Source: Kocuria rosea subsp. polaris (GTDB taxonomy: Bacteria; Actinomycetota; Actinomycetes; Actinomycetales; Micrococcaceae). From it: a stretch of 64,000 bases of DNA. The translations under genes and the position numbers were made by a program. Positions 61,038 through 64,000 of the stretch are shown here, in pieces; the first letter of the stretch is position 1; each line of letters starts with the position of its first letter. The stretch is from contig MLDA01000003.1 of NCBI GenBank assembly GCA_023896275.1, positions 124,001-188,000 on the forward strand. Reading direction: 5' to 3'. The notes beneath the pieces were generated by a model. The model saw nothing but the letters and a program-made list of their open reading frames with translations, made no database searches and was not told where the DNA came from.

Positions 61038-62414
61038 ATGCGAAGCAACAGCACAATTAGGACCACAGGCGTGGTGGGCGCGACGCTCTCAGTGGCCCTC
61101 GTCGCCGCCACGGTGGCGGCGGGCGCGGCCGGCGCGGCGCCGAACGGGCAGGCGAGCGCGACCGGTCAGACGGCCGGCGTCGCCCTCGAGCGGCAGGTGC
61201 TCGGCGAGAACGACGGTTGGGGCTCGGCGGGCACCGGCACCACGGGTGGCGCCGAGGCCGCCAGCGAGAACGTGTTCGACGTCGGCTCCCGGGCGGAGCT
61301 GCTCGCCGCCCTAGGCGCCGGGGACGCCCCGAAGATCATCCGGGTGCACGGCGTGATCGACGGCAACGAGGGCCCTGACGGGCTCCCGCAGTCCTGTGAC
61401 GCCTACGCGGCGGGCACCGGCTTCGATTTCGAGGACTACCTCGAGGCCTACGCGCCCCAGAACTGGGGTTGGGACGCCGAGCCGGCCGGGGCGCTCGAGG
61501 AGGCCCGTCGGGCGGCGGCGATCAACCAGCGGAACTGGATCCGCTGGGACATCCCGTCGAACACCACGATCGTCGGTGCCGACGCCGACGCCGGAATCAC
61601 GGGCGCCGCGCTGCGCATCAACGGGCAGCGCAACGTGATCGTCCGGAATCTGACGATCAGCGACTCCCGCGACTGCTTCCCGGGCTGGGATCCCACGGAC
61701 GGCTCGAGCGGGAACTGGAACAGCGAGTACGACCTGCTGCAGATCATCAACGGCGCCGAGAACGTCTGGCTGGACCACAACACGTTCACCGACGCCCCGA
61801 ACTTCGACGATGAGTTGCCCGAGTACTTCGGCCGCACGTTTCAGGTGCACGACGGCGCGGTCGACGTCACCAACGGCTCGAACTTCGTGACCATGTCCTA
61901 CAACCGCTTCGAGGATCACGACAAGCTCATGCTCATCGGCTCCACGGACTCGCCGACGCGCGGCGACCCCGGCAAGCTCAAGGTCACGATCCATCACAAC
62001 GTCTTCAAGGACATCGGCCAGCGCGCCCCGCGCGTCCGCTACGGCCAGGTGGACGTCTACAACAACCACTTCGTCGTCACGGACGATTCGCCCGTGCCCT
62101 ACGGGTACCTGTTCGGCGCCGGCGTGGAATCGCACCTGCACGCCACGGACAACGCGATCACCGGCGATGTCGACGCCTCCACGGTCATCAAGAACTGGAA
62201 GGGCGACGCCGTGTTCACGGACGGCAACATCCTCAACGGCAAGAGCGTCGACCTGCTCGCCGCCCACAACAACGCTGTCGGCGCTGACCAGCAGCTAGCC
62301 CGCGATGACTCCTGGACGCCCGAGCGCCGCACCACGGTGCACGCGGCGCAGGCGATCCCGGGCCTGCTCGCCACGGGCACGGGCCCGATCTTCACCGCAG
62401 GGGAGGCGCGCTGA
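61038..62414 (+). CDS. Secreted pectate lyase (PL1 family)
   Basis: Cleaves polygalacturonan by beta-elimination outside the cell. The 458-residue protein has a signal peptide (TTGVVGATLSVALVAATVAAGAAGAA, ~10-35). A parallel beta-helix follows with TTIVGADADAGITGAALRI (~175), NVIVRNLTISDSRDCFPGWDP, NVWLDHNTFTDAPNFDDELPEYFGRTFQVHDGAVDV (the PL1 WxDH and DGxxD calcium blocks) and FEDHDKLMLIGSTDSPTRGDPGKLKVTIHHNVFKDIGQRAPRVRYGQVDVYNNH (catalytic Arg region). GAAGAAG precedes the ATG. It overlaps the next gene by 1 nt (TGATG). Confidence 0.92.
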   Translation: MRSNSTIRTTGVVGATLSVALVAATVAAGAAGAAPNGQASATGQTAGVALERQVLGENDGWGSAGTGTTGGAEAASENVFDVGSRAELLAALGAGDAPKIIRVHGVIDGNEGPDGLPQSCDAYAAGTGFDFEDYLEAYAPQNWGWDAEPAGALEEARRAAAINQRNWIRWDIPSNTTIVGADADAGITGAALRINGQRNVIVRNLTISDSRDCFPGWDPTDGSSGNWNSEYDLLQIINGAENVWLDHNTFTDAPNFDDELPEYFGRTFQVHDGAVDVTNGSNFVTMSYNRFEDHDKLMLIGSTDSPTRGDPGKLKVTIHHNVFKDIGQRAPRVRYGQVDVYNNHFVVTDDSPVPYGYLFGAGVESHLHATDNAITGDVDASTVIKNWKGDAVFTDGNILNGKSVDLLAAHNNAVGADQQLARDDSWTPERRTTVHAAQAIPGLLATGTGPIFTAGEAR

Positions 62415-64000
62415 TGGGCATCGCGACGCTCTCCCGCCGCGCGATCCTGCGCACCCTCACCCTCGCCGCTGGCACCGCCGCGGTGAGCGCCACCGGCGCC
62501 GCCGCGTGGGCGGCACCCGTCCCGGCGGGCACGACGACGGCGGGGGCCGCCGTCGTACCCGCCACCACCTCGCGTGGAGCCCGCGCGACGAGCACCGTGT
62601 TCGTGGTCGGCGACTCGACCGCAAGCGCCTACGAGCACGGGATCCGGCCGCGCACGGGGTGGGGTCAATCGCTCGCGCTGCTCGTGGGACCGAAGACCGA
62701 GGTGTTCGACTACGCGTGGTCCGGCGCGTCGTCGAAAAGCTTCGCCGACGCGGGAAAGCTGGACACGGTCTTGGCGATGATGGCGCCCGGGGACACCCTG
62801 TTGATCTCCTTCGGGCACAACGATTCGAAGACCACCGACCCGGAGCGCGGAACCGACCCCGACACCACGTACAAGGCCTACCTGCGGCGCTACATCGACG
62901 GGGCACGGGCCGCCGGCGGGCACCCGGTGCTCGTCACGCCGGTCGAGCGGCGGCGGTTCGACGCGGCGGGCGCCGCGCGGTCGACACACGGCGAGTACCC
63001 GCGGGCGATGCGCGAACTGGCCGCGGCCACGGGGACGCCCCTCGTGGATCTGACCGAATCCTCGCGCGCGCTGTGGCAGGAGCTCGGGCCCGAGGGCACC
63101 TTGACCCACTTCTTGCACCTCGAGCCCGGCGCGCACCCGCAGTTCCCCGAGGGGGCGGAGGACAACACGCACTTCCATGCGGTCGGCGCGCTGGCCGTGG
63201 CGCGGCTCGTCGCGACCGAACTCGTGGCTCAGGGCATCGTCAAGGGCAGCGCCTTCACGCGGATCGACGCCGAGGTCGACCCGATGACCGAAACCTACTG
63301 GCCGCCGGAACGCCCGGTGGATGCCCCCGAATTCATCGACGTCGGGCCCGGCGGGGACTTCACCTCGGTCCAGGCCGCCGTCGACGCGGTGCCGGCGAAC
63401 AGTTCGCAGCGGACGATCATCCGCATCGCCCCGGGTGAGTACCGCGAGGTCGTGCGCGTGCGCTCACCCAAGCAGCGCGTCACGTTCCTCGGCGCGGGTG
63501 CTGGCCCCGCGGACACGGTCCTGGTGTTCGACAACGCCTCCGGCACGCCGCTGCCGGACGGCGGCGGAACGTACGGGACCACGGGCAGCGCGTCGACTCG
63601 GGTCGACGCCGCGTACTTTCACGCGGAGAACCTCACGTTCGCCAACGACTTCGACCCGGCCGCCAACCCGCAGATCACGAACACGCAGGCGGTCGCGCTC
63701 CTGCTCGCCGCAGACTTGTGCGTGTTGCGGAACGTGCGTTTTCTCGGCCGCCAGGACACGCTCTACGTGAACTCGCCGCAGCGTGACGAGCAGGCGCGAT
63801 ACTTCATCGATTCCTGCTACGTCGAGGGCGATGTGGACTTCGTCTTCGGGCGCGGTACGGCCGTGTTCAACGAATGTCACGTCGCCTCCCTGGATCGCGG
63901 TTCGGCGACGAACAACGGGTACGTGACCGCCTCGAGCATCGACCAGCAGTTTGCGCATGGCTATCTGTTCGACCGCTGCCGGTTCACCTCGGAGGCGGCC
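62414..64000 (+). CDS. Fused rhamnogalacturonan acetylesterase (GDSL) + pectinesterase, cut by window edge
   Basis: The frame is open for 529 codons to the window end. An RR-containing export signal (LSRRAILRTLTLAAGTAAVSATG) suggests Tat export. Residues ~60-285 form an SGNH/GDSL esterase: VFVVGDSTAS (block I), SFGHNDSKTT (block III) and DNTHFHAVGA (block V, catalytic Asp-His), as in CE12 acetylesterases. From ~300 a pectinesterase (CE8) starts, with FIDVGPGGDFTSVQAAVDAVP, LGRQDTLYV (oxyanion Gln) and YVEGDVDFVFGRG (catalytic Asp). The end, expected to carry the final Arg, is outside. One polypeptide would remove acetyl and methyl groups so the lyase can cut. Confidence 0.88.
   Translation, partial: MGIATLSRRAILRTLTLAAGTAAVSATGAAAWAAPVPAGTTTAGAAVVPATTSRGARATSTVFVVGDSTASAYEHGIRPRTGWGQSLALLVGPKTEVFDYAWSGASSKSFADAGKLDTVLAMMAPGDTLLISFGHNDSKTTDPERGTDPDTTYKAYLRRYIDGARAAGGHPVLVTPVERRRFDAAGAARSTHGEYPRAMRELAAATGTPLVDLTESSRALWQELGPEGTLTHFLHLEPGAHPQFPEGAEDNTHFHAVGALAVARLVATELVAQGIVKGSAFTRIDAEVDPMTETYWPPERPVDAPEFIDVGPGGDFTSVQAAVDAVPANSSQRTIIRIAPGEYREVVRVRSPKQRVTFLGAGAGPADTVLVFDNASGTPLPDGGGTYGTTGSASTRVDAAYFHAENLTFANDFDPAANPQITNTQAVALLLAADLCVLRNVRFLGRQDTLYVNSPQRDEQARYFIDSCYVEGDVDFVFGRGTAVFNECHVASLDRGSATNNGYVTASSIDQQFAHGYLFDRCRFTSEAA

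Overview
The window is about 70% G+C, with many GTG starts and 4-nt ATGA or 1-nt TGATG gene overlaps. It looks like a chromosomal segment of a high-GC actinobacterium. The putrescine oxidase gene (Micrococcus/Kocuria type) and the ppa-dacB-metalloprotease-tilS-hpt neighbourhood point to the Micrococcales, probably Micrococcaceae. That assignment is inferred from recognised proteins, not from a database search. I saw no rRNA or tRNA genes, CRISPR array, transposase or prophage.

Left part (1-22 kb). The first genes are a truncated nucleobase permease and a TPP-riboswitch-controlled thiamine salvage operon (thiM-thiE-thiD/tenA). A CYTH-domain protein lies divergent from the operon. Mostly housekeeping and single-gene functions follow: a VOC/GyrI-like pair, an SDR plus COG0523 GTPase pair, an aldehyde dehydrogenase, an FMN reductase, phosphoglucomutase, an RraA-like protein, an HNH-nuclease lipoprotein, a POT peptide transporter, an amidase, a rhodanese, prephenate dehydratase, a lipid kinase and seryl-tRNA synthetase. 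A probable broken gene lies at 14.2-14.5 kb.

22-31 kb is a polyamine/GABA catabolism locus. A PucR-type regulator is divergent from gabT-gabD-putrescine oxidase-universal stress protein-APC permease. Together these could import putrescine, oxidise it to 4-aminobutanal/GABA, and convert GABA to succinate.

31-42 kb holds small regulator/effector modules, most with a visible dyad in the shared or upstream region: MerR-TipAS, an ArsR-CDF metal efflux pair, MarR/Bcr-type MFS, and the YczE/YczR (MocR) pair. Two lipoproteins lie divergent from an arylsulfotransferase-like lipoprotein.

42-54 kb starts as a familiar actinobacterial order (ppa, dacB, zinc metalloprotease, tilS, hpt). About 7.2 kb of accessory genes interrupts it between dacB and the metalloprotease: a membrane Ser/Thr kinase, two related membrane-anchored surface proteins (one with a VWA domain), a small HTH regulator, a lipoprotein and a DinB-like protein. 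The VWA operon and the HTH gene share a strikingly symmetrical control region with two perfect copies of one 14-bp palindrome.

54-60 kb contains a DUF2975/XRE pair with an apparently leaderless promoter. It is followed by a nine-gene minus-strand envelope-stress operon: an ECF-like sigma factor, a protein joining a zinc anti-sigma motif to an Asp23-like region, several Asp23/Gls24-type proteins, small membrane proteins, AmaP and CsbD. An Lrp regulator and a LysE exporter follow.

61-64 kb starts a pectin-degradation locus. A secreted pectate lyase is translationally coupled to a two-enzyme fusion (GDSL acetylesterase plus pectinesterase) that runs off the window, and a near-consensus CRP/GlxR site lies upstream.
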